A stretch of 64,000 nt of DNA, from contig NZ_JAUSYC010000001.1 of the NCBI RefSeq assembly GCF_030816485.1, positions 2,976,001-3,040,000 on the forward strand, read 5' to 3'. How positions within the stretch are numbered: position 1 is the stretch's first letter; each line of letters starts with the position of its first letter. The notes under the pieces are model-generated. The model was given only the letters and a program-made list of their open reading frames with translations, had not been told where the DNA came from and did no database searches. Source of the stretch: Arthrobacter sp. B1I2 (lineage in GTDB: Bacteria; Actinomycetota; Actinomycetes; Actinomycetales; Micrococcaceae). Shown here piece after piece: positions 25,571-36,283 of the stretch. Made by a program: the position numbers and the translations under genes.

Positions 25571-27988
25571 ATGAGTGCCGCCGTGGAAACCTCCCTTGCC
25601 AACGCCAACGTCACGTGGATTGAAGACACCGGGCTCGCGGACATCCCCTCGGTAGGCGGCAAGAACGCTTCGCTGGGGGAGTTGAGCCGTGCCCTTCAAG
25701 CCTCGGGGGTCAAGGTACCTGAAGGGTTTGCCACCACGGCCGCCGCCTACCGCGCGTTCCTTGCTTCGAACAACCTGGAGCCCCGGATCAGGAAGTTCAT
25801 GGAGGAGCAGCGCTCCGGACGTTCAACGCTCCGGCAGGCGGGGGCAGCGGTCCGCGAACTTTTCCTTGAGGCCACCTTCCCGGAAGACATCACGGCGGAC
25901 ATCAAGGAGTACTACCGCGACCTGTGCAGCCGCGCCGGTCAAGCCCAGCTGGCAGTTGCGGTCCGGAGCAGCGCCACGGCCGAGGACCTCCCGGATGCCA
26001 GCTTCGCCGGCCAGCAGGAAACCTTCCTTAACGTTGCGGGCGAGCGCGCGGTCCTGGAGGCGTGCCGTCGCTGCTACGCCTCCCTGTTCACGGACCGGGC
26101 CATCAGCTACCGCGAAATGAAGGGGTACGACCACCTGGACGTTGCCCTGTCAGTGGGGGTGCAACGGATGGTCCGTTCGGACGTTGGCGCGTCAGGAGTC
26201 ATGTTTTCGATCGACACCGAGTCCGGCTTTCCGGACGTGGTGGTTATCAGCGCTGCCTGGGGGCTGGGGGAGACGGTGGTCCAGGGGACCGTCAACCCGG
26301 ACAAGTACCAGGTGTTCAAGCCGCTCCTTGCAGATCAACGCTTCGTCCCCGTGATTGAGCGGGAGGTTGGCGCCAAGGAACGAAAAATGGTCTACAGCCA
26401 TGGCGGGGATGCAAGGACCCGGACCGTGGAGACCACAGAGCGGGAGCAGCGCTCGCTGGTGCTGGGTGACCGGGAGGTTGTCCTGCTGGCCCGCTGGGCC
26501 GTGGCCGTGGAGGAACATTACGGGCGGCCGATGGACATGGAGTGGGCCAAGGACGGGGTAACCGGCGAACTGTTCATGGTGCAGGCACGGCCGGAGACGG
26601 TACAGGCGCGCCGGAGCACGTCAACGTTCCGCACCTATCATCTTGCGCAGCCCGGACGGGTCCTGGTCACCGGCGCCGCCATCGGTGACTCCATTGCCCA
26701 GGGCCGGGCGTGCGTGGTCCGCGATGCCAAAGACATCGAATCCTTCGTTGACGGCTCCGTGCTGGTCACCCGGATGACGGACCCGGACTGGGTGCCCATC
26801 ATGAAACGGGCCGCGGGCATCATCACCGACCACGGCGGCCCAACCAGCCACGCGGCGATTGTCAGCCGCGAACTGGGCGTGCCCGCCGTCGTGGGGACGC
26901 ACAACGCCACCGGGATCCTGTCCGACGGCGAACAGGTCACCTTGTCCTGCGCGGACGGCGAAGAAGGCCGCATCTATGCGGGACTGCTGGAATTTTCCGT
27001 GGAGGAGGTGGACATGAAGGCCCTCCCTGCCACGCGCACGGACGTGATGATCAACATCGCCAGCCCGGCGGCCGCGTTCAAGTGGTGGCGGCTCCCGGCT
27101 GCCGGCGTGGGGCTGGCGCGGATGGAGTTCATCATCAACAACCTGGTCCGGATCCACCCCATGGCCCTGGTCCATCCGGAAAGGGTAACGGACCAGGAGG
27201 AGGCGGCACTGATCCGGCAGCTCACCAGTGGCTACCAGGACACACAGGAGTACTTCATCGACGTGCTGGCTACGGGGATCGCCAAGATTGCCGCCCCCTT
27301 CCATCCCAAGCCGGTGATCGTCCGGCTCAGCGACTTCAAGAGCAACGAGTACAGCCACCTAATCGGCGGCAGCGCCTTCGAGCGCCCCGAGGAGAATCCG
27401 ATGCTCGGGTTCCGCGGTGCCTCCCGCTACTACAGCAGCCACTACCGGGAAGGGTTCGCCCTGGAGTGCAAGGCCCTCAAGCGCGTGCGGGAACAGGCGG
27501 GATTCGGGAACGTCATTGTCATGGTTCCCTTCTGCCGCACGGTGCGGGAGGCGGACCAGGTCATCCAGGCCATGGAAGAGCACGGGCTGGTCCGCGGCGC
27601 CGACGGGCTGCAGCTGTACATGATGTGCGAAATCCCGTCCAATGTGGTCCTTGCAGAGGAGTTCGCGAAGCGCTTTGATGGGTTCTCGATCGGCTCCAAC
27701 GACCTCACGCAGCTGGTCCTGGGGGTGGACCGCGACTCGGAGGAGCTTGCCGGTTTGTTCGATGAGCGGGATCCGGCTGTGATGTCCATGATTGCCCAGG
27801 CAATCAGCAAGGCCCACGCCGCCGGCATCAAGATTGGCATCTGCGGGCAGGGGCCAAGTAACCATCCGGACCTTGCGGAGTTCCTGGTCAGCCAGGGGAT
27901 CGATTCAGTGTCCCTGAACCCGGACACTTACGTGCGGACGCTCCCGGTTATCGCGGCAGCGGAGGCCGCGCTGGCCAGGCGGAAATAA
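25571..27988 (+). CDS. ppsA: Phosphoenolpyruvate synthase
   Basis: Full-length protein of 805 residues catalysing pyruvate + ATP to PEP + AMP + Pi, a gluconeogenic step. N-terminal ATP-grasp domain (SVGGKNASLGEL, VRSSATAEDLPDASFAGQQET), central swivelling domain with phospho-histidine His427 in GGPTSHAAIVSRELG, and C-terminal TIM barrel binding PEP/pyruvate (FSIGSNDLTQLVLGVDRDS, GICGQGPSN). It follows the ctpF-like gene after 47 nt and may be co-transcribed. A degraded DosR-like sequence (AGGACCAAAGACTC, 25522-25535) lies in the gap. Confidence 0.95.
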   Translation: MSAAVETSLANANVTWIEDTGLADIPSVGGKNASLGELSRALQASGVKVPEGFATTAAAYRAFLASNNLEPRIRKFMEEQRSGRSTLRQAGAAVRELFLEATFPEDITADIKEYYRDLCSRAGQAQLAVAVRSSATAEDLPDASFAGQQETFLNVAGERAVLEACRRCYASLFTDRAISYREMKGYDHLDVALSVGVQRMVRSDVGASGVMFSIDTESGFPDVVVISAAWGLGETVVQGTVNPDKYQVFKPLLADQRFVPVIEREVGAKERKMVYSHGGDARTRTVETTEREQRSLVLGDREVVLLARWAVAVEEHYGRPMDMEWAKDGVTGELFMVQARPETVQARRSTSTFRTYHLAQPGRVLVTGAAIGDSIAQGRACVVRDAKDIESFVDGSVLVTRMTDPDWVPIMKRAAGIITDHGGPTSHAAIVSRELGVPAVVGTHNATGILSDGEQVTLSCADGEEGRIYAGLLEFSVEEVDMKALPATRTDVMINIASPAAAFKWWRLPAAGVGLARMEFIINNLVRIHPMALVHPERVTDQEEAALIRQLTSGYQDTQEYFIDVLATGIAKIAAPFHPKPVIVRLSDFKSNEYSHLIGGSAFERPEENPMLGFRGASRYYSSHYREGFALECKALKRVREQAGFGNVIVMVPFCRTVREADQVIQAMEEHGLVRGADGLQLYMMCEIPSNVVLAEEFAKRFDGFSIGSNDLTQLVLGVDRDSEELAGLFDERDPAVMSMIAQAISKAHAAGIKIGICGQGPSNHPDLAEFLVSQGIDSVSLNPDTYVRTLPVIAAAEAALARRK

Positions 27989-27990
27989 GA

Positions 27991-28032
27991 GTGCCTGGCA
28001 CCTCAGGGGAGAGTCCCCAGGGAGCCAGGCAC
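27991..28032. terminator. Hairpin between convergent ppsA and hsp20
   Basis: Outer stem GTGCCTGGC/GCCAGGCAC (27991-27999 with 28024-28032) and inner stem GGGGA/TCCCC (28006-28010 with 28014-28018). It starts 2 nt after the ppsA stop and faces the hsp20 stop; it could end both transcripts, though no T-tract is present. Confidence 0.6.
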
Positions 28033-28054
28033 CGGCGTCGTACCCTGACTGGTC

Positions 28055-28477
28055 TCACCCCCTGGTGATAGGGATCTTGGACGCCGTGGCCTCCTGTCCC
28101 TGCTCCGGCATGGGCGCGCGCACTTCAAGGACGCCGTCCTTGTAGGACGCCGTGACGTCATCCTGCTGCACATCGCTGGGGAGGGGGACCCGACGGACAA
28201 AGGAACCATAGCGGAACTCGGAACGGTAGCTGTTCTTGTCCTTGTGCTCCTTCTTTTCCTGCCGTTCGCCCTTGATTGTCAGGACGCCGTCCGCGACCGT
28301 CACGTCCACGTCCTTCTCCGGATCGATGCCGGGCAGTTCGGCCCGCACCACGAGCGTGTTGCCATCCACCATCTCCTCGACCCGGATGGCCGCGGTACCC
28401 ATATCGCCTTCGAAAAGCCTTTCGATGACATCCATGGGGGAGCGGCGGGTATCGAACCATTTCATCAGGTCAGTCAT
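28055..28477 (-). CDS. Small heat shock protein, Hsp20/alpha-crystallin family
   Basis: ATP-independent chaperone of 140 residues. The alpha-crystallin domain spans ~28-130: VVRAELPGIDPEKDVDV, GVLTIKGERQE, YGSFVRRVPLPSDV and GVLEVRAPMPE. The N-terminal arm is short (MTDLMKWFDTRRSPMDVIER), and the C-terminus ends with an I-x-I-like SKIPITRG. ATG 28477 follows AGGAGGAAA. HspX of mycobacteria is the best known DosR target, and a DosR-like box stands 80 nt upstream here. It is the last gene of a leftward run beginning with the PNPOx-fold gene. Confidence 0.92.
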   Translation of the reverse strand: MTDLMKWFDTRRSPMDVIERLFEGDMGTAAIRVEEMVDGNTLVVRAELPGIDPEKDVDVTVADGVLTIKGERQEKKEHKDKNSYRSEFRYGSFVRRVPLPSDVQQDDVTASYKDGVLEVRAPMPEQGQEATASKIPITRG

Positions 28478-28490
28478 TCTTTCCTCCTGC

Positions 28491-31010
28491 TCATGTGGAA
28501 GCCGGACCATGGCGTTGCCCGGCAGTTCCACCATCCGCTTCCCGTGAAGCCGGTTCCAGAGTCAAAGGTCCCAGCCCCGTTGTGTCGGCGCCGGCAGGGG
28601 GCCGGCGGGTGCAGCGGCCAATCACTTCGATGGCCATGCATCCTGCCGCGGCAACTGCAACCGAGAGGATCAGCAGGCCGTCCGCCGGCACCTCCACCCG
28701 GAAGAATTCCTGCGTCAATGGGACGGTGAACACCAGGACCAGTCCACCGTACATGCCGGCAAGGATCGAGGCCTTGGTCCAGTTGAGGGGGCGTGATGCC
28801 ATCACGAGGATCCACGCCGCCACCAGGCCCAGGGTCAGGGTGGCGGCGGACTGCGCGGACTCAACGCTGTGTCCGCCCCCTGACTGCGCATATGCGCTGA
28901 CCGCCAGGACGCACAGGGCGGCGCAGATGCCTGCCGGCACAGCGAACGCGAGGGAACGGCGGAGGAATCCGGGAGCATAACGCTGCCCGCCGGGCTGCAG
29001 GGCCAGGAAGAAGGCCGGCAGGCCAATCGTTAGTCCGTCCAAAGCGGACAGCTGCCGGGGCAGGAACGGAAAGGCCAGCAACAGGATGCCGGTGACCACG
29101 GAGATGACGGTGGCGTATACGGTCTTGCTGAGGAAGACCAGTGACACGCGCTCGATGTTGCTGATTGCCCTGCGCCCCTCGTCCACAACAGCCGGCAGCC
29201 GTTCGAACCGGCCGTCCAGGAGCACCAGGCGGGCTACGGCCTTGGTGGCCTGCGAGGCCGAGTCCATGGCAATGCCCAGGTCCGCCTCCTTGAGCGCCAG
29301 GACATCGTTCACTCCGTCCCCGGTCATTGCCACGGTATGCCCCCGCCGTTTCAGGGCCTGGATCAGGTCCCGCTTTTGGGATGGCGTCACACTGCCAAAG
29401 AGACTTTGGGATTCCACCGTTTCCTCCAGCAGGATCGGATCATCGGGCAGCGCCCGTGCATCAAAGGCCACGCCGGTTCCAAAGCCCACCCGGCGGGCCA
29501 GCGCTCCCACCGTCCGGGGATCGTCGCCGGAGATGATCTTGACGGTAACCCCTTGCCGGCGGAAGTAGTCGAGCGTTGACGCGGCGTCCCTGCGGATGCT
29601 CTCGCGGAAGGTCAGCAGCAGGACAGGCACCAGCCCCGGCGGCAGAGCCGCCTCTGATGCATCCGGCGGCAGCGGCGCCGGAAGGTGTGCCAGCGCCAGT
29701 GTGCGGAGACCGGTGGAGGCGAGGGCGGCGGCTTTGCCGTGCGCAGGGGCAGAGCCAGGGGCGCCGAGCACGGCATCGGGGGCTCCCAGGATCCAGGTGC
29801 CGGAAGCGGCGGATTCCGGCGCGAACGTCACCGAACTCCACTTCCGGGCGGAGGAAAAGGGGACGGAATCCTGTTCCGGTAGCGGAACCTGCACAGGAAA
29901 GGCTGCCCCTATCGCAGCGGCGGTGCTGCTGGCGTCCGCGTTGCTCCCAAACGATTCCAGCGCCTGCCGCCAGCCGGCCACGCGGGTGGTCCCGGCGTCG
30001 TGGACGGCATCGAACACCAGGGCGCCGGAGGACAACGTGCCGGTCTTATCCAGGCAGAGGACGTCCACGCGTGCCAGTACTTCCACGGCGGCAAGTTCCT
30101 GGATCAGGACCTTTTGGCCGGCGAGCCGGAGTCCGCCCACGGCAAATGCCACGCTGGTCATCAGCAGCAGCCCCAGGGGAATCATGGCCATGATGCCCGC
30201 AACAGCCCCCACGGTGGCCGGTATCCACCGTTCAGATCCCAGGGCTCCGGCCCACCCGCCCTGGTCCTGCATCTGGGCATTCGTGAGCAGCAGGGCAATG
30301 GGCAGGAGAAGCCAGGTGATGACGGTGAAGACTTTCTCCAGGCTCCTGCGGATCTCAGACTTCACCAAGGAGAACCGGCGTGCCTCGGCTGCCAGCCGGT
30401 ACGCGAACGTGTCGGCTCCCACCCGGGTCACGGTGGCCCGGCCGCTGCCTGCCATGATGAGTGATCCGGACAGCAGCACGGCGCCGCCCTTTTTGGCGAC
30501 GGGCTCGGATTCACCTGTCAGCAGGGACTCGTCCACCTCAAGCGGGCTTTCGCCGAGAAGCACCAGGTCCGCCGTGACCTGGTCTCCGGCGGTGAGCACG
30601 ACGATGTCGTCGGGAACCAGCTCTTCCGAGGAGATGACTTCCCTGGCACCGTTCCTGATGACCGTGTTCCTGGCGGTTTCCAGAATGGCCAACTGGTCAA
30701 GTGAACGCTTGGCCCGGTACTCCTGGATGATGCCGATCAGCGAATTGCTGATGGCGGACAGGCCGAAAAGCGCATCGCGCCACTGGCCCAGGACCAGCAG
30801 TAGGATGAAGCACCCTCCCACGACGCCGTTGAAGAGGGTGAACACGTTCGCCTGGACGATTGCGCCCACGCTCCGGCTGGTTGCCGTTGGCACGCTGTTG
30901 ATGTGGCCGGCAACGGTGCGTTCGCGCACTTCGGCGGTAGACAGCCCGTCCCGGGCACGGCGGATGTCCAGGTCGGGGGCGGATGCCCCATCCTCCCCGG
31001 CCGCCGGCAT
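28491..31010 (-). CDS. CtpE-like P-type ATPase
   Basis: Membrane ATPase of ~839 residues. Phosphorylation site LCLDKTGTLSSG (Asp321 from this start), actuator DESLLTGESEPV, hinge TGDGVNDVLALKEADLG, N-terminal VGAIVQANVFTLFNGVVG and IIQEYRAKRSLDQLAIL as in mycobacterial CtpE, a Ca2+-uptake ATPase. The C-terminus has six helices including SALDGLTIGLPAFFLALQPG. ATG 31010 is preferred; a GTG at 31028, 3 nt after the usp stop, is also possible. It is the third distinct P-type ATPase within 10.6 kb, lying between usp and hsp20. Confidence 0.85.
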   Translation of the reverse strand: MPAAGEDGASAPDLDIRRARDGLSTAEVRERTVAGHINSVPTATSRSVGAIVQANVFTLFNGVVGGCFILLLVLGQWRDALFGLSAISNSLIGIIQEYRAKRSLDQLAILETARNTVIRNGAREVISSEELVPDDIVVLTAGDQVTADLVLLGESPLEVDESLLTGESEPVAKKGGAVLLSGSLIMAGSGRATVTRVGADTFAYRLAAEARRFSLVKSEIRRSLEKVFTVITWLLLPIALLLTNAQMQDQGGWAGALGSERWIPATVGAVAGIMAMIPLGLLLMTSVAFAVGGLRLAGQKVLIQELAAVEVLARVDVLCLDKTGTLSSGALVFDAVHDAGTTRVAGWRQALESFGSNADASSTAAAIGAAFPVQVPLPEQDSVPFSSARKWSSVTFAPESAASGTWILGAPDAVLGAPGSAPAHGKAAALASTGLRTLALAHLPAPLPPDASEAALPPGLVPVLLLTFRESIRRDAASTLDYFRRQGVTVKIISGDDPRTVGALARRVGFGTGVAFDARALPDDPILLEETVESQSLFGSVTPSQKRDLIQALKRRGHTVAMTGDGVNDVLALKEADLGIAMDSASQATKAVARLVLLDGRFERLPAVVDEGRRAISNIERVSLVFLSKTVYATVISVVTGILLLAFPFLPRQLSALDGLTIGLPAFFLALQPGGQRYAPGFLRRSLAFAVPAGICAALCVLAVSAYAQSGGGHSVESAQSAATLTLGLVAAWILVMASRPLNWTKASILAGMYGGLVLVFTVPLTQEFFRVEVPADGLLILSVAVAAAGCMAIEVIGRCTRRPPAGADTTGLGPLTLEPASREADGGTAGQRHGPAST
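28558..28572 (-). promoter_or_regulatory. DosR-like box upstream of hsp20
   Basis: Minus strand reads GGGACCTTTGACTCT: perfect GGGAC half and TTT centre, second half degenerate. 80 nt before the hsp20 start, inside the last codons of the CtpE-like gene. Confidence 0.45.
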
Positions 31011-31031
31011 GGCCTCGCCACGCAACACCGG

Positions 31032-31898
31032 TCAGACGCTGTGCTGCTGCTTGTGCATGCGGGTGATGACGGTGGGGCAGGGCGGCTGGGTCAGGACCGC
31101 GTGTGCCGTGGAACCCAGGACCAGCCTCTCGAAGCCACCCTTCCCGCGGCTGCCCAGGACCAGCAGCCGGGCGCCGGCGGCAGCACGGAGCAGGGCATCC
31201 GCCGGCTCCAGGACGGTTTCCATCACAGTGTGCACCCCGAGATCCGGATAGTCCTGCCGAAGGCCCGCCTCGGTTTCGGACAGCACGATCTGCTCCTCCT
31301 CCACCACGTGGGTGGCGAAGCTGCTCTGCGGGAGCCCGGCCGCGATCCAGCGGTTGGGGCCGGTGAATGCGTAGAGGACCGTCAGTTCATCCCCGAGCGC
31401 GTCAGCTTCGGCGGCCGCAAAAGCCACCGCCTGCGTCGATTCCCGTGATCCGTCCACGCCCACCACGATGCCGCGGCCTGGCTCCTGGCCGTCCCCGATG
31501 ACCGCCACGGGGCACTCGGCGCCGGCAGCTGCCTGGAGTGCACGGTCAGTCAGGGCGCCACGCGTATGGCCGCTGGTGCCCAGGACAAGCATGGAGGCAT
31601 TCCTGGAAAACTCGCCCAGCGCCGCCCCGATGCCACCTTCGAGCAGCTGGAGGCTAACCTGCAGGCCCGGTTCGGCCGCGGTGGCCTTTTCGCCGGCTTC
31701 CTTCAACAGGGCAAGGCCTGATTCACGAAGGACTTCAAGATAGGGAAGGACTTCGGCTGCCATCCAGCGGTCGTCCACAACGTTAACGACGGCGAGGGGA
31801 CACTTGAGCCTGTTGGCCCGGGCTGCTGCCCAGAGCAGGGCAGCGTCGGACGCCGAAGTATCGGTGATGCCGACGGCGATTGGCTTGGCAGGTGCCAT
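31032..31898 (-). CDS. Universal stress protein, two UspA domains
   Basis: Tandem Usp of 288 residues. Domain 1 begins PIAVGITDTSASDAALLWAA, with SMLVLGTSGHTRGALTDRAL; domain 2 begins GIVVGVDGSRESTQAVAFAA and ends with VLGSRGKGGFERLVLGSTAHAV. ATG 31898 (MAPAKPIAV) follows AAAGGATGG. It closely resembles the other two-domain Usp at 40305-41171, including the segment CPLAVVNVVDDRWMAAE against LPLVIVHVVDDRWVAE, so the two are recent paralogues. It lies 74 nt after the PNPOx-fold gene, in the same run. Confidence 0.92.
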   Translation of the reverse strand: MAPAKPIAVGITDTSASDAALLWAAARANRLKCPLAVVNVVDDRWMAAEVLPYLEVLRESGLALLKEAGEKATAAEPGLQVSLQLLEGGIGAALGEFSRNASMLVLGTSGHTRGALTDRALQAAAGAECPVAVIGDGQEPGRGIVVGVDGSRESTQAVAFAAAEADALGDELTVLYAFTGPNRWIAAGLPQSSFATHVVEEEQIVLSETEAGLRQDYPDLGVHTVMETVLEPADALLRAAAGARLLVLGSRGKGGFERLVLGSTAHAVLTQPPCPTVITRMHKQQHSV

Positions 31899-31971
31899 GG
31901 GGGACCATCCTTTGTGGCTGCTGGTGAAGGGTGTATGGCTTGGGCATCGAGCGGCGCTTTTCGACGTCGGC

Positions 31972-32430
31972 CTAATCTGCCGGGGGCTCCCGGGGCGGCC
32001 ACCAATGGGTTGGCGCCGCAATCACGAACCTCCGGCCGCTGATCTCCTGCGGTGTAATCCGCAGCAGGACGTTCTTCCGGCCGGGCTGCCAGGGGGACAA
32101 GCCCGCATCCATGGCGTCCAGGGTCTCCTCTGCATCGGACACAACCACCGCGTGCCCCTTGAGGATGACGCTCCAGGCAATGGTGCCGTACTGGTTCATC
32201 CCGTCCGCCTCGACGGCTACTGCCTTGCGTTCAGCGAGGGAGGCAAGCTTTGTGCCTTCGCCGGTACGAATGAGCAGGGTGCCGTTGCTGGGGACGAAAT
32301 TCACCGGGTAGTTTTCCACGGCGCCGCCATCAGCGAAGGCAATCCTGCAGATGGAGGTTGAACGGAGGTATTTCCAGCAATCATGGACGCCGAGTTCTTT
32401 GATTTCCGGTTCTGTTGCTGCTGTGTTCAT
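31972..32430 (-). CDS. PNPOx-fold flavin/heme-binding protein
   Basis: Protein of 152 residues of the pyridoxamine-5'-phosphate-oxidase-like fold: start CWKYLRSTSICRIAFADGG, then NYPVNFVPSNGTLLIRTGEG, the strand/loop VAVEADGMNQYGTIAWSVILKG, and a C-terminal FVIAAPTHWW. Related small actinobacterial proteins bind flavin, F420 or heme and are common in redox-stress regulons. The segment after the ATG is conserved; no upstream alternative is needed. First gene of a leftward run (PNPOx, usp, ctpE-like, hsp20) with a DosR-like box 34 nt before it. Confidence 0.85.
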   Translation of the reverse strand: MNTAATEPEIKELGVHDCWKYLRSTSICRIAFADGGAVENYPVNFVPSNGTLLIRTGEGTKLASLAERKAVAVEADGMNQYGTIAWSVILKGHAVVVSDAEETLDAMDAGLSPWQPGRKNVLLRITPQEISGRRFVIAAPTHWWPPREPPAD

Positions 32431-32443
32431 GGCCGTAGCCTAG

Positions 32444-34255
<1,812 letters not shown>

Positions 34256-34304
34256 CTTGCCCGTCACAGACCCGCCCTGCCCGTCCGTCAGGTGAAGCCC
34301 TCCG

Positions 34305-34979
34305 TCAGGCAGTGTCCGTTGGGCTCTTCGTGACGTAAACGGCAGCCTGCGTCCGGCGCTCGAAGCCCAGTTTGGCCAGGATGGATGAAACGTAGTTTTT
34401 GACGGTCTTCTCGGCCAGGAACAGCTCATCGCCGATCTGCCGGTTGGTCAGCCCCTGACCGATCAGCGCCAGCACCTTCTTTTCCTGCGCGCTCAGGCCC
34501 TCCAGCCGGGGATCGGTGGGTGCGGTCGAAAGGCCCGTGATGATCTGCTGCTCGACTCCTGGTTCAAACAGGGATTCACCCGCGGCAGCTCTGCGGATCC
34601 CGGCAAGAAGGTCATCACTCCTGATCTGTTTCAGGATGTACCCGGAGGCGCCGGCCAGGACTGCGCCGCGAAGGGCCTGCTCGTCGTCGTAACTGGTGAG
34701 GATCAGGCAGCGCAGGCGGGGATCGAGGGACCGCACGTCCCGGCACACCTCGATTCCCGTGCCGTCGGGAAGACGCCCGTCGAGAATGGCTATGTCCGGG
34801 TGCAGGGCCGGAATGCGGCGCGTGGCCTCGGCCGCGGACCCGCTTTCGCCCACGACCAGAAACCCTTCGCCTTCCAGCAGGTCCTTCAGCCCCTGCCGGA
34901 CAAGTTCGTGATCATCAAGGATGAACACGCGGACCTGCCCGGAAGATCCTGCCGCTTCATCAGACCCAGCTTCATGCAT
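34305..34979 (-). CDS. DosR/DevR-like NarL-family response regulator
   Basis: Protein of 224 residues from ATG 34979. Receiver: VRVFILDDHELVRQGLKDLL, phospho-acceptor Asp67 in PDIAILDGRLPDG, switch LRCLILTSYDDEQAL and Lys in GYILKQI. LuxR-type DNA-binding domain: LEGLSAQEKKVLALIGQGLT, NRQIGDELFLAEKTVKNYVS, ILAKLGFERRTQAAVY. These segments closely follow M. tuberculosis DosR, including the recognition helix, consistent with DosR-like boxes through the island. A GTG at 35009 would add 10 residues. Two boxes lie upstream, at 35086 and 35158. Confidence 0.88.
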   Translation of the reverse strand: MHEAGSDEAAGSSGQVRVFILDDHELVRQGLKDLLEGEGFLVVGESGSAAEATRRIPALHPDIAILDGRLPDGTGIEVCRDVRSLDPRLRCLILTSYDDEQALRGAVLAGASGYILKQIRSDDLLAGIRRAAAGESLFEPGVEQQIITGLSTAPTDPRLEGLSAQEKKVLALIGQGLTNRQIGDELFLAEKTVKNYVSSILAKLGFERRTQAAVYVTKSPTDTA

Positions 34980-35085
34980 GTGCACTGAACGCCCCCAAAT
35001 CTTCAACACCCGATCCCGCGTGTGTGCGGGGCGGCCCCCGGGAAGGGCCTGCCCCCATTGTTCCCCAGCCAGGGACGTGCTGGAA

Positions 35086-35100
35086 GGGACCTAAGTCCGC
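35086..35100. promoter_or_regulatory. DosR-like palindrome between dosR-like gene and usp
   Basis: GGGACCTAAGTCCGC with flanking GAA matches the symmetric DosR consensus GGGACTWWAGTCCC at 12 of 14 positions. It lies 106 nt from the dosR-like start (leftwards) and 152 nt from the usp start (rightwards), suited to autoregulation. Confidence 0.6.
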
Positions 35101-35157
35101 CGGTGTACGGCAGAAGGCGGGCGGTGTGGCGGCCGGGGCCTGGTGCTGATCCTGCTG

Positions 35158-35172
35158 ATGACCTTCGGCCCT
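35158..35172 (+). promoter_or_regulatory. DosR-like box upstream of usp
   Basis: ATGACCTTCGGCCCT, nearly identical to the copy at 38562. 80 nt before the usp start at 35253, oriented towards it; with the box at 35086 it forms a pair 57 nt apart. Confidence 0.55.
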
Positions 35173-35252
35173 ACCCCGGAAAGCGGTTCTGGTCCATTCT
35201 GGGACGACGCCCGCAGGAGGGAACGTGGGGAACAACAGCGAATGGAGCCGGC

Positions 35253-35726
35253 ATGAGCGCCCCTGAACCGCATTCAAGGATCATTGTCGGTGTGGATGGA
35301 TCTGACGCCTCCATCGCCGCGCTCCGGGTGGCCAGGGTCATGGCGGAGCCCCTGTCAGCGACGGTTGAGGCCTGGGCATGCTGGGACGTGCCCGCCGGAT
35401 ACGGAGTGTACCTTGCGGTAGGGATCGAGGGGTTTAAATATGCGGCCCACCAGGTGCTCCAGGAAACGCTGGCAGATGCTTTCGAGCAGTTGCCGCCGTT
35501 TGTGCATGCCCGGCTGGTGCGGGGCAAGCCCGGGCCGGTGCTGATCGATGCAAGCCGCACTGCCTCCCTGCTGATCGTGGGAAGGCGGGGACATGGCAGC
35601 TTTGCCCTTGGGTCGGTCAGTTCAGCGTGCGTGAGCCATGCGCACTGCCCTGTGCTGGTGGTGCACGCCCCGGAGGCGGGGGCCGGGGGTGGCGTTGCCC
35701 AGGCCCGGGCGTCTGTGGCGGGTTGA
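35253..35726 (+). CDS. Universal stress protein, single UspA domain
   Basis: Protein of 157 residues: RIIVGVDGSDASIAALRVA, then WACWDVPAGYGVYLAVGIEG and the ATP loop LLIVGRRGHGSFALGSVSSACV followed by HAHCPVLVVH. ATG 35253 follows GGAG at 5 nt. It is a close paralogue of the Usp at 38031-38498 (same EGF/EGFEE stretch and SHxHCPVLVVH ending). Two DosR-like boxes lie in the 270-nt spacer to the divergent dosR-like gene. Confidence 0.92.
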   Translation: MSAPEPHSRIIVGVDGSDASIAALRVARVMAEPLSATVEAWACWDVPAGYGVYLAVGIEGFKYAAHQVLQETLADAFEQLPPFVHARLVRGKPGPVLIDASRTASLLIVGRRGHGSFALGSVSSACVSHAHCPVLVVHAPEAGAGGGVAQARASVAG

Positions 35727-35755
35727 CTGAATGACTCCGCCGCGCCGCCGTCGTA

Positions 35756-36283
35756 CTAGTGGGCGCCGTCTTTGTGTCCGTGGTGGTGGGCGCCTTCTCC
35801 TACCAGTTCGTGAAGTCCTTCGACTGCCCGGGCAAGTGATAGCCCCGGGGCGTCAAGGATGAAAGGCATCAGGAGCCGGTTCTCCTTGTCCAGGTGCAGT
35901 GCGAAGATGTGCTGGATGGCACCCGCGGCCACTGCGGCAGAAACGCCGTCCGCTGTCCTGAGTTCCTCGACCAGGTCCACAATCACCTGATGCTCGGCCA
36001 GCATGCCGTCCACCAGCAGTTTGGCCTCGGGCATGGCGTGCGGGCCGCTGTAAAGGGGGCCCTCTTCCGCCAAGGCGTGCGGCACCAGCTCCTTGTCGCA
36101 CCAGTCCAGCAGCGCAGCCTGCGTTTCCTGCCCGGCGGCTGGGTCCCGGGCCTCCACGGCCTCCGTCAGCACCCCAACCAGCGCGTTCAGTTGCCGCAGC
36201 ATGTCTGCATGGTGCGCTTCAACCGCCTGCAGCGCCTCCGCCTCGGAGGAGGCGTCCTTACCGGTCCCGCTTACGGCGTTCAT
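35756..36283 (-). CDS. Hemerythrin-domain (HHE cation-binding) protein
   Basis: Four-helix hemerythrin-like protein of 175 residues with iron-ligand-type motifs in order: VEAHHADMLRQL, VPHALAEEGPLY, LAEHQVIVDLV and FALHLDKENRLLMPF. It would bind a di-iron centre and sense or carry O2/NO or protect against them. The C-terminus is His-rich (GAHHHGHKDGAH), possibly a metal-binding tail. Its ATG overlaps the stop of the DUF3040 gene as ATGA, so the two are coupled. It lies next to the dosR-like gene and usp in the stress island. Confidence 0.85.
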   Translation of the reverse strand: MNAVSGTGKDASSEAEALQAVEAHHADMLRQLNALVGVLTEAVEARDPAAGQETQAALLDWCDKELVPHALAEEGPLYSGPHAMPEAKLLVDGMLAEHQVIVDLVEELRTADGVSAAVAAGAIQHIFALHLDKENRLLMPFILDAPGLSLARAVEGLHELVGEGAHHHGHKDGAH

